From SIG299 sp045531955 (GTDB taxonomy: Bacteria > Bacillota > Clostridia > Lachnospirales > Lachnospiraceae), in assembly GCA_045531955.1 (NCBI GenBank), contig JAZSFC010000001.1, forward strand, positions 62,001 to 126,000: DNA of 64,000 bases. The letters are read 5' to 3'. Of the stretch, positions 16,507 to 25,517 are shown one piece after another; the stretch's first letter is position 1; every line of letters begins with the position of its first letter. Made by a program: the position numbers and the translations under genes. Below the pieces are notes generated by a model, which did no database searches, had not been told where the DNA came from, and saw only the letters and a list, made by a program, of their open reading frames with translations.

Positions 16507-16517
16507 CAATATTAGTA

Positions 16518-16553
16518 AAGCGTGTATCAGGAATTGATTTCTGATACACGCTT
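16518..16553. terminator. hairpin between convergent genes
   Basis: AAGCGTGTATCAG (16518-16530), 10-base loop, CTGATACACGCTT (16541-16553). Serves the DUF4173 gene and probably the CDF-like gene from the other side. Confidence 0.75.
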
Positions 16554-16555
16554 CT

Positions 16556-17182
16556 TTACTTCTTTATTCTTTCTAAAATAGTTTGAATGCCGCACCAAAT
16601 CAGGTATAGTGCCACAATGACAGAACCAATCAAATCCAGATAATAAGAAACAGGGGATTCCGGGAAAAGTGCTACGGAAAGTAATGCAATGGTAACGCAG
16701 GTATCCACCAGGCTTTTTGCCCGGTAAAGTCTTGCCTGTACTGCTAAAATAGCATTTGGCTCCTGTTTGTTTAACTTAGTATATTTACGCCAGAAGATGG
16801 TATTGGCTATTACACCAAGCAGGGCAATCGCAAGACCGGGAATAACATTTCCTTTATCATCATTTTCAGAAACAAAGGCTAGGAGCAACATCAATGTTCC
16901 ACCCAGACACATCATGGCACCTACAAACAGGTTGGAAAACTTCTCGAGCTTTTCTTTTTTTGCGGTATCACAAACGCCGTCTTTGGTAGTAATCTTATAA
17001 ACTACATAAGCCATAATAATGGCAAGAAGCTCGGAACTTCGGCGGACGAAATCCGCAATCTGGGTGGAACTGCGGCCTACGAAAAGACCAAGTCCGATAA
17101 TCAGTGGTCCCGGTGCACTCATAATGACGGACCAAAGCAGGGTTTTAGTGCCGGATTTCTTTTGTGTATGTTCGTTACTCAT
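16556..17182 (-). CDS. CDF-like membrane protein (transmembrane domain only)
   Basis: 208 residues with five to six membrane segments. ADFVRRSSELLAIIMAYVVYK, KLEKFSNLFVGAMMCLGGTLML and LYRAKSLVDTCVTIALLSVALF align with TM2-TM5 of cation diffusion facilitators. The usual metal ligands are poorly kept: TM2 lacks the HxxxD pair, and TM5 keeps one Asp (KSLVD). The C-terminal cytoplasmic domain is absent. Transport of a metal is therefore doubtful. Start ATG 17182 follows GGAGGATTATAAA; an upstream TTG would include that ribosome site inside the gene. It follows the lipid kinase gene by 1 bp, so co-translated. Confidence 0.65.
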   Translation of the reverse strand: MSNEHTQKKSGTKTLLWSVIMSAPGPLIIGLGLFVGRSSTQIADFVRRSSELLAIIMAYVVYKITTKDGVCDTAKKEKLEKFSNLFVGAMMCLGGTLMLLLAFVSENDDKGNVIPGLAIALLGVIANTIFWRKYTKLNKQEPNAILAVQARLYRAKSLVDTCVTIALLSVALFPESPVSYYLDLIGSVIVALYLIWCGIQTILERIKK

Positions 17183-17183
17183 T

Positions 17184-17894
17184 TTATAATCCTCCAAACA
17201 GGTAAACTAGTGGTAATAACGCAACCATTGCAGACAATGGGCAGATGATGGTGTCGTTGCCGTTTTTGGAATAGAGCTCGGTTATGGCGGCAACCAGGGC
17301 CACAATCAGGGAAATAATCAGGCATGGAACAAGGCCAAGACCTCCGCGGCAAAGCAAAATGGTAGTTACGGTAAGGAAAGAAACCGTGAACATGGAGCCG
17401 GTACCTTCGTAGCTCTTTTTGCCGTCTAGCTTTGGCGCTTTAATCTTATGCTTACCGAATTGCTTGCCAATCAGTGCGGCAAAGGCGTCTCCGATGCCCC
17501 AGGCATAAAGACTTGCCAGTGCCAGGTATTTGTCGCCGAAAATGCCCCAACAGATGGCAACCACAATGGCAAACATGGTAAATACTAACATCAGGCTTGA
17601 CTTTAACTCCCCGTGTTTCCGCTCGGTGGTGAGTTCGGAATATCCTTTAAAACGTTCGAAAAAAGCAAGTACCGGATAGACCAGTACTTCAAAAATAATG
17701 GCAGCAAGTGCTGCGCTTTGCCAGGTTGGGTAGGCAAAAATAAACACCAAAAAAGATCCAAGAAGAATAAAGTGCAGAATTTTCCGGAACAGTTCTTTCG
17801 GAATCGGAAGCAAATAGTGACTTACCAGAGCAGTGCTGGCAGCAAGGGCGAAATATAATATTAAATATAGCGTGCCGAGTAATATCGGATTCAC
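17184..17894 (-). CDS. diacylglycerol/polyprenol kinase family membrane protein (CTP-dependent type)
   Basis: 236 residues, about seven membrane segments. The family motifs are clear: RKILHFILLG near residue 37, WGIGDAFAALIGKQFGKHKI (about 132-151) and DGKKSYEGTGSMF (about 157-169), which make up the nucleotide and substrate site of the Sec59/Dgk1/VTE5 and cytidylyltransferase-like superfamily. It probably phosphorylates a lipid alcohol such as a polyprenol or diacylglycerol. The start is GTG 17894 behind AAAGGAGGAAT. It is divergent from a PAP2 phosphatase gene, which could perform the reverse reaction. Confidence 0.78.
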   Translation of the reverse strand: MNPILLGTLYLILYFALAASTALVSHYLLPIPKELFRKILHFILLGSFLVFIFAYPTWQSAALAAIIFEVLVYPVLAFFERFKGYSELTTERKHGELKSSLMLVFTMFAIVVAICWGIFGDKYLALASLYAWGIGDAFAALIGKQFGKHKIKAPKLDGKKSYEGTGSMFTVSFLTVTTILLCRGGLGLVPCLIISLIVALVAAITELYSKNGNDTIICPLSAMVALLPLVYLFGGL

Positions 17895-17999
17895 GGGGAT
17901 TCCTCCTTTGATATATTTATCATAAGTTTTTCTTGTAAATAATATTTTACCACTTTATAATAAACATAACAATAAAATTTGAATAAAATGAGGTGGCAT

Positions 18000-18536
18000 A
18001 TGGACTGGGAGTTTTCATTTTTGTATTTTTTACAGGAGTTACATAATCCGGTATTGGATAAAATCATGGTGTTTATTACCTCTCTTGGTAATGATGGTTT
18101 GTTGTGGATTGGATTGGCTGTGTTTTTTGTGTTTTTTAAAAAGTACCGTAAATGTGCCATTAGTATAGGTATTTCCTTAATCTTAATGGAGTTAATCGGT
18201 AATATGATATTAAAGGAACTTATCATGAGAGAACGTCCCTGCTGGATTGATCCGACAGTGGAGCTTTTAGTAAAGGCACCGTCCAGTTATTCATTTCCGT
18301 CCGGACATACTTTTGCCGGTTTTGCATCCGCAGTTACGGTGTTTTTGAATCACAAAAAAGAGGGTGTTGCAGCTTTGGTTGTAGCGGCACTTATTGCATT
18401 TTCCAGAATGTATGTGTTTGTGCATTTTCCAACAGACATTTTAGGCGGTATGGTATTTGGTATCGGTGTAGCGGTGTTAACTTATTTTATTGTGCACCGG
18501 TGGGCACCAAAACTGATAACGAAAAAGGAAAAATAA
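18000..18536 (+). CDS. PAP2-family membrane phosphatase
   Basis: 178 residues, five to six membrane segments. All three PAP2 signature motifs are present: KELIMRERP (KX6RP), YSFPSGHTFAG (PSGH) and SRMYVFVHFPTD (SRX5HX3D). Such enzymes dephosphorylate phosphatidate, undecaprenyl diphosphate or similar on the outer membrane face. Start ATG 18000 follows AGGTGG; an ATG at 17988 in frame lacks a ribosome site. Divergent from the lipid kinase gene with about 105 bp between. Confidence 0.88.
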   Translation: MDWEFSFLYFLQELHNPVLDKIMVFITSLGNDGLLWIGLAVFFVFFKKYRKCAISIGISLILMELIGNMILKELIMRERPCWIDPTVELLVKAPSSYSFPSGHTFAGFASAVTVFLNHKKEGVAALVVAALIAFSRMYVFVHFPTDILGGMVFGIGVAVLTYFIVHRWAPKLITKKEK

Positions 18537-18547
18537 TTTGTAAAAGT

Positions 18548-18587
18548 AAGCAGTGGCAGAGTAAATCTCGACCACTGCTTATTTGTT
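18548..18587 (+). terminator. intrinsic terminator after the PAP2 gene
   Basis: AAGCAGTGG (18548-18556) and CCACTGCTT (18572-18580), followed by ATTTGTT. Confidence 0.75.
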
Positions 18588-18597
18588 CATATTGGGA

Positions 18598-18626
18598 TTG
18601 ACATTTAAAAAATAAGATGTTATAAC
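18598..18626 (+). promoter_or_regulatory. promoter of the LacI-type regulator gene
   Basis: TTGACA (18598-18603), 17 bp, TATAAC (18621-18626). Confidence 0.85.
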
Positions 18627-18639
18627 ACTGGTAAGAAGA

Positions 18640-18661
18640 TTTTCGTGGGCGCACACGAAAA
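18640..18661. promoter_or_regulatory. operator 1 for the LacI-type regulator
   Basis: TTTTCGTG-GGCGCA-CACGAAAA: perfect 8-bp arms just downstream of the predicted transcription start. The same motif recurs at 19710-19729. Confidence 0.75.
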
Positions 18662-18670
18662 TAAAAAGAG

Positions 18671-19669
18671 GTGAGTACAATATCAGCGACAATTAGAGAT
18701 ATTGCATTAAAGTGCGGCGTGTCTGAAGGCACCGTAGACCGCGCTTTAAACGGCAGGGAAGGCATAAAAAAGGAAACAAAAGAGAAAATTTTACAGGTAG
18801 CAAAGGAGATGGGTTACCGGCCAAATCATTTGGCCAGCTGTCTGGCAAGAGGCAGTTCCAAAACCATCGGGGTTGTCTGTGCAGGACTGGATAATCCGTT
18901 TTTCAGTGCGTTTGTAGAATCCATTGAACGGATGGCCTATGAAAACGGATATTATTTAAATCTGATTTTAACTCACGGCAGCAGGGAAAAAGAACTGGAA
19001 GGTATCGAGTATCTGGCAGGCCGGCAAGTGGATGGTCTGATTATTATTCCGCTGGGTATGGGAGAAAGCTATGAAAAGCAGCTGTTGAATCTTCAAATAC
19101 CGATTGTTACGGTGTATAACCGGATTTCCGATAAGTTTACCCACGTGGAGGTAGACGGCCGGCAAATTATGAGAAATGCGGTTCACAGGATGGCGGAGAA
19201 GGGATACCGGCGCATTGTTTATTTGGATTCGGGCTACGAACGTTCCGTAAACCTGAATAATAACCGTTATTCCCTGAATCAGCGACGCTTAGGATATATT
19301 GACGGAATGCAGCAGGAAGCATTGGGAGAACCGGTCATTCTGACGAATTATGACTGGGAGCCACTGAAGAAATTTATTCAAGAGGAAGGTGGAAAACCGG
19401 CTGTTTTATGTCCCTTTGATGCTGTGGCAATCCATGTACTTGACCTAATGAAGCAGCATGAAATTTCGGTTCCGGAGCAGGTGGGAATCATGGGATTTGA
19501 TAATATCCGTATTCTCGATTCCATTTCTCCGAGACTGGCATCTGTGGACTGTGAAATCACAGGACTTGGCCGGAAGGCATTCCAGGCGTTACTGCAGATA
19601 ATCAACGGTGATTCCGAGATTCGGGAATACATAACCGAGTATACAATTATTGAGGGTGAAAGCCTATAA
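18671..19669 (+). CDS. LacI-family transcriptional regulator
   Basis: 332 residues. HTH at residues 6-27 (ATIRDIALKCGVSEGTVDRALNG), hinge helix YRPNHLASCLARGSS, then a periplasmic-binding-protein-like sensor domain (IGVVCAGLDNPFFSAFVESIE ... GIMGFDNIRILDSISPRLASV). Sensor ligands in this family are usually sugars, so control of an exporter pair is atypical. The start is uncertain: GTG 18671 is the first canonical codon, but the best ribosome site (AGAGGTG) overlaps it and is 6 nt ahead of an ATA at 18683. The identical inverted repeat before this gene and before the ABC operon indicates autoregulation plus control of the exporter. Confidence 0.9.
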   Translation: MSTISATIRDIALKCGVSEGTVDRALNGREGIKKETKEKILQVAKEMGYRPNHLASCLARGSSKTIGVVCAGLDNPFFSAFVESIERMAYENGYYLNLILTHGSREKELEGIEYLAGRQVDGLIIIPLGMGESYEKQLLNLQIPIVTVYNRISDKFTHVEVDGRQIMRNAVHRMAEKGYRRIVYLDSGYERSVNLNNNRYSLNQRRLGYIDGMQQEALGEPVILTNYDWEPLKKFIQEEGGKPAVLCPFDAVAIHVLDLMKQHEISVPEQVGIMGFDNIRILDSISPRLASVDCEITGLGRKAFQALLQIINGDSEIREYITEYTIIEGESL

Positions 19670-19704
19670 ATAATGTGTGTTATAGAGGCACGCATTATTT
19701 TATA
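19669..19704 (+). terminator. intrinsic terminator after the LacI-type gene
   Basis: AATAATGTGTG (19669-19679) and CACGCATTATT (19689-19699), one G-U pair, followed by TTTATAT. It overlaps the stop codon end. Confidence 0.7.
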
Positions 19705-19709
19705 TATGA

Positions 19710-19729
19710 TTTCGTGTACGCACACGAAA
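19710..19729. promoter_or_regulatory. operator 2 for the LacI-type regulator
   Basis: TTTCGTG-TACGCA-CACGAAA shares 7-bp arms and CGCA in the spacer with the operator at 18640-18661. It lies 24 bp before the first ABC exporter gene, overlapping or following a TATGAT -10-like box (19705-19710). Confidence 0.75.
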
Positions 19730-19753
19730 AGTTAAGACAACAAAGGAGGACTT

Positions 19754-21586
19754 ATGGAAACTTTAAAATTTGGATTTAAATACTGGAAGAGAAATGTGCC
19801 CGGTGCAATTTTTACCCAGTTGATCAGTTTTTTGGCAATCATTGCTGATTTAATGATACCGATGCTTTCCGGTATTTTGTTGAATTATATTATCAAAGGG
19901 GAAAAGATTGAGGACGGTGCCGGCGGTGTTTTCTCTTTTTTACTGGATGGAAGCTTCGGAGGAGTACAGACCTTTGAACTGTTCTTCCATGTGGCAGCAG
20001 TATATGGCATTTTTATTTTGGTGCGTATTATTTTAATTTATACAAAAAATACGGTAAATCAGCATTTGGGACTGAATCTGGAAACCGACCTTCGTATGGC
20101 CACTTTTCATAAACTGATGGAACTGGACAGTATGACAATTTCCGAATATAACTCCGGTGAATTGTTACAGATTATCAACAGTGACACCATTATGTTTAAA
20201 GAAATGTTTTGCAGAATGATTCCAAACATTATTGACAGTATTTTTGTTTTGGGCCTAACAACCTATTTGTTATCCACCATTAATCTTTGGTTTATTTTAA
20301 TACCGCTGGTTTTAATGCCGTTTTTGGCGGCTACCTTAATGAATTTCCGGAAAAAAGCAAAAGCAAATTTCCGGAAAATACGTGAGTGCGACAGCCGAAT
20401 GAATCTTACGGTGCAGGAAAATATCGAGGCGGTGCGGTTGGTACGTTCTTTTACCAATGAACCGTTGGAGAGAAAGAAATTTGACGAAACCAATCAGAAG
20501 GTGAAGGATTCCCATATTAGTCAGGTATGGCTGCATTCCAAGTTTGAGGTGGTGTTCCATTCTATCCGGCAGATTGCTTATATCGGCACCATTGCCATCG
20601 GCGCAGTTCTTGTAATCAAAGGATATATGCTGGTGGGTTATATTGCTACCTGTTCGGCATACGTTATGAAAATCATGGACCACATCACCCAGATTAACAA
20701 CATGCTGTTCCAAATGCAGCAGCAGATTGTTGCCGGTCAGAAGATGAAGAATTTCATGGAGTTTAGTTCCAGAATCCCGGATGAGGGTACGGAAGAAATA
20801 GCAACAAAGCAGCCGGATATTTCTATCCGGGATATTTCTTTAAGTATTGATGAACAGAAGGTACTGGACCATATTTCCATTGAGCTTCCTTACGGAAAGA
20901 AGCTTGGTATCGTGGGCGGAACCGGAAGCGGAAAGAGTGTACTGTTAAAGAGTCTGGTGCGTATTCATGATGTTAGTAACGGTTCCATTCTGGTGGATGG
21001 AAAGAATGTAAAGGAATACAGTCTGAAGAGTCTGAGAGAATTATATTCCTATGTATTTCAGGATGTTTTCCTGTTCTCAAATACAGTGGATTCCAATATT
21101 GCCTACGGTACTCCGGAAGTCGAGGATGACTATGTGATTAAGGCTGCCATGGATGCCCAGGCCCATAACTTTATTACAGAACTGAGTGAGGGTTATAAAA
21201 CCGTGGTTGGTGAGCGCGGTCTTGGTATTTCCGGCGGACAGAAACAGCGTGTTTCCATTGCAAGAGCGTTACTTAAAAATGCACCGGTATTGATTTTTGA
21301 TGATTCTACCAGTGCACTGGATGTTAATACAGAGAAAAAGCTTTTGGAAACGGTAAACAAAGAATATGGTGATAAAACCGTAATTATCACAGCCCATCGT
21401 ATGTCTTCCGTTGTGGATTGTGATGAAATCATCTATATGAAAGACGGCAGAATCACAGAGCGTGGCTCTTTTGCAGAGCTGATGGCGTTAAACGGTGATT
21501 TTGCGGAAGTATATAATATCCAGCAGGCGCAGCGACAGCAGGTGGTTGATTTTGATGCGCTGGCAGCAGAAGGCGGGGTGAATTAA
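19754..21586 (+). CDS. ABC exporter half-transporter, degenerate-site subunit
   Basis: 610 residues: N-terminal six-helix exporter domain (about 15-320) and C-terminal ATPase. Walker A is GGTGSGKSVLL, signature ISGGQKQRVSIARALL, Walker B VLIFDDSTSALD. The residue after Walker B is Asp instead of the catalytic Glu, the hallmark of one partner in heterodimeric exporters such as LmrCD or TM287/288. The stop directly abuts the second half-transporter's ATG. ATG 19754 follows AAAGGAGGA. The exported compound is unknown; drugs, peptides or lipids are typical. Regulated by the LacI-type protein, judging by the shared operator. Confidence 0.92.
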   Translation: METLKFGFKYWKRNVPGAIFTQLISFLAIIADLMIPMLSGILLNYIIKGEKIEDGAGGVFSFLLDGSFGGVQTFELFFHVAAVYGIFILVRIILIYTKNTVNQHLGLNLETDLRMATFHKLMELDSMTISEYNSGELLQIINSDTIMFKEMFCRMIPNIIDSIFVLGLTTYLLSTINLWFILIPLVLMPFLAATLMNFRKKAKANFRKIRECDSRMNLTVQENIEAVRLVRSFTNEPLERKKFDETNQKVKDSHISQVWLHSKFEVVFHSIRQIAYIGTIAIGAVLVIKGYMLVGYIATCSAYVMKIMDHITQINNMLFQMQQQIVAGQKMKNFMEFSSRIPDEGTEEIATKQPDISIRDISLSIDEQKVLDHISIELPYGKKLGIVGGTGSGKSVLLKSLVRIHDVSNGSILVDGKNVKEYSLKSLRELYSYVFQDVFLFSNTVDSNIAYGTPEVEDDYVIKAAMDAQAHNFITELSEGYKTVVGERGLGISGGQKQRVSIARALLKNAPVLIFDDSTSALDVNTEKKLLETVNKEYGDKTVIITAHRMSSVVDCDEIIYMKDGRITERGSFAELMALNGDFAEVYNIQQAQRQQVVDFDALAAEGGVN

Positions 21587-23353
21587 ATGGCAAAGAGGAA
21601 TACCTATTTTCAGGATGAGGTAATTGAACGGAAAATTGATATCAAGCAGCTTGGCAGAACCTTACGGTATGTACTGCCGTATAAAAAGGTGTTTTTTCTT
21701 GTGGGCATTCTGATGTTTGTCTCTTCTCTGGTTGCATTGATTCCGGCCCTGATTTTAAAGAATATTACGGATGTTGTAATTCCGAATAAGGATTATGCGG
21801 CACTGGCTTACATGGTACTTAGCATGGCGTTACTTGCCGTGGTAGAAATCAGCATCACCTTTGTGCATTCCAGGTTAATGGGTAAAACAGGACATTCCCT
21901 GATTGCAGAAATCCGTCAGGATATTTTTTATAAGTTGCAGGAATTGCCGTTTGATTATTTTGATAACCGTCCGAACGGTAAAATCGTGGTACGTGTTACG
22001 GAATATGTAAACGGTCTGGCAAACTTCTTTACAAACTTTGTCATGATGTTTGTCATTTACATTATCAAAATTTTGGTTGTTACGGTGCTCATGCTCAGCT
22101 TAAGCCCGAAGCTTACGTTGATTGTATTTTGTACCGTGGTTCCGATGATGATTTGTGTATTTAGCCTTCGCTATACCATCCGTAAATTATTTGGAGCGCA
22201 CCGTGCAAAGGTTTCCAACCGTACCGCCTTTTTGGTGGAATCCATTATGGGCGAAAAGATTGTAAAGAACTATAACCGTGCCCAAATCAATGAAGAAATA
22301 TACCGTGAAGTGCATGATACCAGTGTAAAGCAGTGGAGAAAAATTTATCTGCGGAATGAGTTAAACACACCGATTGTAGAGTTTTTCTGGAATGCGGGAA
22401 CTTTGTGCTTATACGCAGTTGCTCTTGGTATGCTTTTAAACGGTGACTCCATAATCAATGTAGGTCTGATGACGACGTTTACGGCATATATGTCCCAGTT
22501 TAGCGGTCCTCTTGCCATGATTGCTGCCATGATTCAGAACCTTGCCCAGGTAAGTTCCAATTTGGAGCAGGTGTTTGATACCATTGATTATCCGGTTTCC
22601 ATTCATGATACGGAAGGCAGTACCGTACTGGAACATGTGGAAGGCAACATTGATTTTAACAACGTTACTTTTGCCTATGAAGAAGGTGTAAATATTCTGG
22701 AAGACTTTGATCTGCACGTGAAGAAAGGGGAAACCATTGCCCTGGTTGGTCCAACCGGAGCAGGAAAAACCACGGTTATCAATATGCTCACCCGGTTTTA
22801 TGATGTGCAGAAGGGCTCCGTTACCATTGACGGTAAGGATGTAAGAGAGGTCACTCTGGAATCTTTACGTCGGGAAGTAGGCGTACTTATGCAGGACCCA
22901 TTTATTTTTAAGGGTACGGTTATGGAAAACATCCGTTACGGCCGTCCGAATGCCACCGATGAAGAATGCATTGCGGCAGCAAAGGCAATTTATGCAGACC
23001 GTTGTATTGATAAATTAAAGGATGGCTATCAGCATGTGCTGGATGAACGAGGGGAAGGGCTGTCTGCGGGAGAAAAGCAGTTAATCAGTTTTGCCAGAAT
23101 TATTCTGAAAAATCCGTCGGTAATTATTTTGGATGAAGCAACCAGCTCTATTGATACGGAAACAGAAAATCTGATTAAGCAGGCACTGGATGTTATCATC
23201 AAAGAGAAGACAGCGTTTATTGTTGCGCATCGTCTTTCTACTATCCGCAATGCGGACAGAATTCTGTATATTTCCAACAAAGGCATTGCAGAACAGGGCA
23301 CCCATGCGGAATTGATGGAGAAAAAAGGATTATATTATGCGTTAAATATATAA
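21587..23353 (+). CDS. ABC exporter half-transporter, catalytically competent subunit
   Basis: 588 residues with exporter membrane domain (about 30-325) and ATPase. Walker A is GPTGAGKTTVINML, Walker B VIILDEATSSID with the catalytic Glu, but the signature is LSAGEKQLISFARI rather than LSGGQ. This is complementary to the upstream partner: its canonical Walker B meets the partner's canonical signature, while the partner's Asp meets this altered signature. The pair therefore has one active and one degenerate ATP site. Coupled to the upstream gene with no intergenic base. Confidence 0.93.
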   Translation: MAKRNTYFQDEVIERKIDIKQLGRTLRYVLPYKKVFFLVGILMFVSSLVALIPALILKNITDVVIPNKDYAALAYMVLSMALLAVVEISITFVHSRLMGKTGHSLIAEIRQDIFYKLQELPFDYFDNRPNGKIVVRVTEYVNGLANFFTNFVMMFVIYIIKILVVTVLMLSLSPKLTLIVFCTVVPMMICVFSLRYTIRKLFGAHRAKVSNRTAFLVESIMGEKIVKNYNRAQINEEIYREVHDTSVKQWRKIYLRNELNTPIVEFFWNAGTLCLYAVALGMLLNGDSIINVGLMTTFTAYMSQFSGPLAMIAAMIQNLAQVSSNLEQVFDTIDYPVSIHDTEGSTVLEHVEGNIDFNNVTFAYEEGVNILEDFDLHVKKGETIALVGPTGAGKTTVINMLTRFYDVQKGSVTIDGKDVREVTLESLRREVGVLMQDPFIFKGTVMENIRYGRPNATDEECIAAAKAIYADRCIDKLKDGYQHVLDERGEGLSAGEKQLISFARIILKNPSVIILDEATSSIDTETENLIKQALDVIIKEKTAFIVAHRLSTIRNADRILYISNKGIAEQGTHAELMEKKGLYYALNI

Positions 23354-23457
23354 TTTGTTGATTTTATGTAAATTTACTTTCGTTTTTGGCTAGGCAAAAC
23401 ATATTTTTTGTGGTATACTTAAAATAATACTTAAGCAAAGCTTACAGGGGGGATACT

Positions 23458-25476
23458 ATGGCATTTAATATGTTAAAAGAGAAAAAGGAAAAGGCTCCAA
23501 AAGTAAAGAAGTTTAAAGCTCCAAAGGAGAAAAAAGAAAAAGAATTGAAGCTCCCTAAGGAGAAAAAAATAAAAGAGCCTAAAGTAAAGAAAGAAAAACT
23601 CCCTAAGGTAGAAAAACCGGTAAAAGAAAAAAAGACAGGTGAAACCGGACTGCCTAAGTTTAAGTTGCCTAAAATCAAGTTTCCAAAGGTTAAGTTGCCT
23701 GTTAGCAAGAGCGAAAAAATCAAAATACCGGTATTCCGTGCAGCAAAGAAAAAGCCGATTCAGGAAAATAAAAAGAGGGTTCTTACACTTTCCGTACGTC
23801 TGTTATTGCTGTGCCTTCTTCCGATGGCGTTGGCATGTTTGCTGATAACAGTATTAAGTGCCACCCGTTTACGTGCCGGTATCGAAGATGAAATCGAAAA
23901 ATCCTTAAAAATTGTTACGGCAAGTGTAAATGAAACCTATACTACCCTTTATGAGGGTGACTATGTAGTAGATTTAACCGGAAGAGTTACCAAGGGCGGT
24001 GTACAGATTACCGCAGATAACCGTCTGATTGACAGTATTAAAGAAAAGACAGGCCTGGAAGTATCTTTCCTGTTTGGTAATTCCCGTACCATTACAACCG
24101 TTCGGAACCCAAACGGCGCAAGAGCAAACGGTATCGGTATTCCAAAGGATAATTACAGCAGAATAGAATCAGGAGAGGAATTTTTCGTAAGTGGTTATTC
24201 GGTTGCCGGAAATCTGTTTTACGCATATTATCAGCCGTTAGTCAACTCTGACGGAACTGTTGTGGGTGCAATCGAAGCGGCTGTAGAATCCTCCAGCGTA
24301 AACAAAACCATCAACTCACAGATTTGGGTTATTGTTGCATTTTCTGTTTTATTTGTAGCAATTGCTGCAGTGGCAGTGGTACTCTTATCTAAGAGTTTGG
24401 TTAATGGCTTAACTGCAATCAGAAAATTCTTACATAAGATTGCAAACGGTGATTTAGGTGTTCAGCCGGATGATGTATGGCAAAACCGTGACGACGAACT
24501 TGGTGACATCTACCGCATGGCAACCAGACTGCAAAATACATTACGTCAGATTGTTAATGAAATTAAGATGTCTGCGTCCAGATTGAATGATTCTGCTGAC
24601 CAGTTAACCGATATGGCACAAAATACTAACTCTGTGGTAGAAGATGTTATTCAGGCGGTAGGTGAAATCTCCCAGGGTGCAAAGCAGCAGGCAGAGGACA
24701 CCGCAGAAACCAACGACAGCATTATCCGTATGGGTAAGCAGATTGAAGCAATTGTAGAAGAAGTAGTAAACTTAAATAAAAATGCCGCTAAAATGGCAGA
24801 AGAGGAAGAAGAGTCCGAGCGTATCATCAATGAGTTGAATGCTTCCAATAACGAAACGAAGGAAGCAGTAATGCAGGTGGCAGATCAGATTACACTGATG
24901 AGCGATTCTATCCGCGATATTACAGCGGCCTTAGATATGATTCGTAACGTGGCAGATGAAACTACTCTGCTTGCATTAAATGCCAGTATTGAAGCGGCAC
25001 GTGTTGGTGAAGCCGGCCGTGGCTTTGCGGTAGTAGCACAGCAGATTAACAAGCTGGCGGAACAGTCCAATTCTTCCATTGGTAAAATTGAAAAGGTAAT
25101 TGAAGGTGTTGTATCTACCTCTGAAAAAATGGTTCTTATTATGGGTGATGTTAAGAACAAGATGGATCAGCAGCAGGAAAAACTGGACGAAACCATGTCT
25201 AAATCTGTAGCAGTTGCAGGAGAGGTAGAACATTCCAAGCAAAAGATTGAAAATATCCGCGGTAACGTAGATAACTTAAATGAATTCGGCAATACCATCG
25301 GAGGTGCAGTAAGTAATCTTGCGGCAGTTTCTTACGAAAATGCCGCTTCGGCAGATAGTACTAAGGATTCTGCAGACGCCATGAGTATCACTATGGGTGA
25401 ATTACAGTCTGCTTCCGAAAAGTTAGTAGAGCTTTCTAAGGAATTGGAACAGTCCTTAGGTCTGTTTAAACTGTAA
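23458..25476 (+). CDS. methyl-accepting chemotaxis protein with Lys/Pro-rich cytoplasmic N-terminal extension
   Basis: 672 residues. Residues 1-107 are unusual: repeated K-x-P-K / KEKK motifs (APKVKKFKAPKEKKEKELK, KLPKIKFPKVKLP) with almost no other chemistry. TM1 is at about 109-131, an extracellular Cache-like sensor at about 132-288 (TASVNETYTTLYEGDYVVDLTG, FFVSGYSVAGNLFYAYYQPL), TM2 at about 289-313, then HAMP and the signalling coiled coil with the hairpin tip DETTLLALNASIEAARVGE and GRGFAVVAQQINKLAEQS. It senses an external ligand and signals to CheA. No other che gene is nearby. ATG 23458 follows AGGGGGG. A TATACT -10-like box is at 23414-23419 with a weak -35. Confidence 0.92.
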   Translation: MAFNMLKEKKEKAPKVKKFKAPKEKKEKELKLPKEKKIKEPKVKKEKLPKVEKPVKEKKTGETGLPKFKLPKIKFPKVKLPVSKSEKIKIPVFRAAKKKPIQENKKRVLTLSVRLLLLCLLPMALACLLITVLSATRLRAGIEDEIEKSLKIVTASVNETYTTLYEGDYVVDLTGRVTKGGVQITADNRLIDSIKEKTGLEVSFLFGNSRTITTVRNPNGARANGIGIPKDNYSRIESGEEFFVSGYSVAGNLFYAYYQPLVNSDGTVVGAIEAAVESSSVNKTINSQIWVIVAFSVLFVAIAAVAVVLLSKSLVNGLTAIRKFLHKIANGDLGVQPDDVWQNRDDELGDIYRMATRLQNTLRQIVNEIKMSASRLNDSADQLTDMAQNTNSVVEDVIQAVGEISQGAKQQAEDTAETNDSIIRMGKQIEAIVEEVVNLNKNAAKMAEEEEESERIINELNASNNETKEAVMQVADQITLMSDSIRDITAALDMIRNVADETTLLALNASIEAARVGEAGRGFAVVAQQINKLAEQSNSSIGKIEKVIEGVVSTSEKMVLIMGDVKNKMDQQQEKLDETMSKSVAVAGEVEHSKQKIENIRGNVDNLNEFGNTIGGAVSNLAAVSYENAASADSTKDSADAMSITMGELQSASEKLVELSKELEQSLGLFKL

Positions 25477-25517
25477 ATGTATAAACTATATAGACAGGGC
25501 TTTAAGGAGCAGGAACA

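Noticed and set aside
16556..17182. Functional CDF metal exporter
   Set aside because: Membrane topology fits, but most metal ligands and the cytoplasmic domain are missing; annotated only as CDF-like.
23442..23723. Phe/Gly/Ser-rich frame on the minus strand
   Set aside because: Antisense of the Lys/Pro-rich chemoreceptor tail; low-complexity mirror, no ribosome site.
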